Source of the DNA: Timonella sp031979385
GTDB taxonomy: Bacteria; Actinomycetota; Actinomycetes; Actinomycetales; Cellulomonadaceae
Length of the DNA stretch: 64,000 bases
NCBI GenBank assembly: GCA_031979385.1
Contig: DALZEF010000011.1
Span: 38,039 to 102,038 of the forward strand
Reading direction: 5' to 3'
Shown here: positions 63,342-64,000 of the stretch, piece after piece
How the letters are laid out: the number at the start of each line of letters is the position of its first letter
Numbering within the stretch: position 1 is the first letter of the stretch
Position numbers and translations under genes: made by a program
Notes under the pieces: generated by a model
The model's input: only the letters and a program-made list of their open reading frames with translations
What the model was told of the DNA's origin: nothing
Database searches by the model: none

Positions 63342-63728
63342 CTAGGCGAGTTCATTCAGCGTGGCGCGTGAGGCTTTAAGCCATTCATCGAGCTCGTCTG
63401 TTTCCTCCCACAACTCGTAGAGTTCGGAATGTTCTGCATCTGAGAGTGTGCGTTGCACCTGCTCGCGTATGAATCTAATTGCCTCTGGTGTGAAGTGTTG
63501 CGCAACGGTCGAGAGTTCAAGTTCTTCAACCGGTGATGGTTGACCCTTGCGAATCGCCACGGCTATTTCAGCCAGCGCCAATGCTATCTGTCCACCGTCT
63601 ACTTCTAGGTAGTTCTCATCTTCGAAAGCCCACTGGATTTCGTCGAAACTGAAGTTTCCGTGTCGCAGGTCTGCGATCAGATCCAATGCGCCGTCATTCT
63701 CGAATGCGCCGTTTCCCCATGCTCCCAT
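63342..63728 (-). CDS. DUF4259-domain protein
   Basis: A 128-residue protein opening MGAWGNGAFENDGALDLIADL, the DUF4259 signature, with IALALAEIAVAIRKGQPSP and a helical acidic C-terminus. Function unknown; family members are sometimes found beside immunity-type genes, but nothing here supports that. Confidence 0.88.
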   Translation of the reverse strand: MGAWGNGAFENDGALDLIADLRHGNFSFDEIQWAFEDENYLEVDGGQIALALAEIAVAIRKGQPSPVEELELSTVAQHFTPEAIRFIREQVQRTLSDAEHSELYELWEETDELDEWLKASRATLNELA

Positions 63729-63916
63729 AAGCAGAAGTTACCACGTGTTGTTCTCGCTGAAAATGAATCTCTCATCTCGGTGGTGCCAAAAGGGCCCGGG
63801 TGTGCGCACAAAAACTAGGTACCCGGAGCAATTTCACCCCACCGATAGGTGGTGAGGCTCTCGTGACAGCGTGCCGCACCTCATATTAGGGCCTGAGAGC
63901 TGTCGCAGAAACACAG

Positions 63917-63942
63917 AAAACCCCTGAATCATCAGGGGTTTT
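63917..63942 (-). terminator. Terminator next to tRNA-Val
   Basis: AAAACCCCTGA-ATCA-TCAGGGGTTTT, perfect 11-bp stem with A/T ends for both directions, six bases past the tRNA 3' end. Confidence 0.9.
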
Positions 63943-63948
63943 GCTCTG

Positions 63949-64000
63949 TGCGCGATACTGGGATCGAACCAGTGACCTCTTCCGTGTCAGGGAAGCGCGC
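63949..64000 (-). tRNA. tRNA-Val(GAC), 3' part
   Basis: The minus strand shows the anticodon arm CTTCC-CTGACAC-GGAAG with anticodon GAC, variable loop, T arm ACTGGTTCGATCCCAGT and acceptor ATCGCGC-A. CCA is not encoded. The 5' part is beyond the window end. Confidence 0.92.

Overview
The window looks like the chromosome of a moderately high-GC actinobacterium of the order Micrococcales, most likely Jonesia or a close relative. Three things point there. The HIT/pgsA/patA/pimA block for phosphatidyl-myo-inositol mannosides and the yebC-ruvCAB-yajC-secDF-apt-rel-hisS-aspS block follow the gene order of the Mycobacterium tuberculosis Rv2572c-Rv2614c region. Many starts are GTG. The AA10-CBM5-GH18 fusion chitinase has the architecture published for Jonesia denitrificans (LPMO domain JdLPMO10A). 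The species call is an inference. Most of the window is core genome; no prophage, transposase or CRISPR array was seen. One 100-N assembly gap (16213-16312) lies inside a 91-bp tandem repeat.

Layout. 1-2991: the SOS mutagenesis operon imuA'-imuB-dnaE2 (dnaE2 cut by the window edge), behind a promoter overlapped by a perfect LexA-type palindrome. 3.1-8.7 kb: YbaK-like deacylase, acetyltransferase, small membrane protein, SecA2, DinB-like protein and an RNA methyltransferase. 8.9-12.1 kb: thiM-thiE-thiD/tenA under a TPP riboswitch. 12.4-16.0 kb: SPFH/NfeD pair, an ABC ATPase and an unknown actinobacterial protein. 16.0-17.2 kb: a 33-bp-arm palindrome, the tandem array with the gap, and two overlapping small multidrug resistance genes behind a probable guanidine-III riboswitch. 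17.3-19.9 kb: divergent glgA and glgC.

20.1-36.3 kb: copper-handling cluster (membrane protein, PCu(A)C lipoprotein, Tat-exported Dyp peroxidase), serB, a SixA-like phosphatase, fabG-fabI in mabA-inhA order, SURF1, an ABC-F protein, the biotin transporter bioYMN, a zinc peptidase, and hisS-aspS. 36.6-55.8 kb: DUF349 protein, an unknown gene, rel, apt, secF, secD, yajC, ruvB, ruvA, ruvC, yebC, then the PIM cluster (NUDIX, membrane protein, pimA, patA, pgsA), the HIT protein and thrS.

56.0-64.0 kb is the most distinctive part. Two paralogous secreted chitin-active proteins lie in tandem: an AA10-CBM5 LPMO gene broken by an exact 8-bp tandem duplication just after the codon for the catalytic N-terminal histidine, and an intact AA10-CBM5-GH18 chitinase. 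Both carry the same upstream architecture: a distal TAAGTA/TACTTA-type operator about 210-225 bp upstream and a proximal 16-bp palindrome in a near-identical leader. Then follow tRNA-Gly, an AztD-like zinc-binding lipoprotein with Zur/Fur-like sites, a short-chain dehydrogenase, a DUF4259 protein and a partial tRNA-Val. Many transcription units end in unusually long, often perfect, hairpins.
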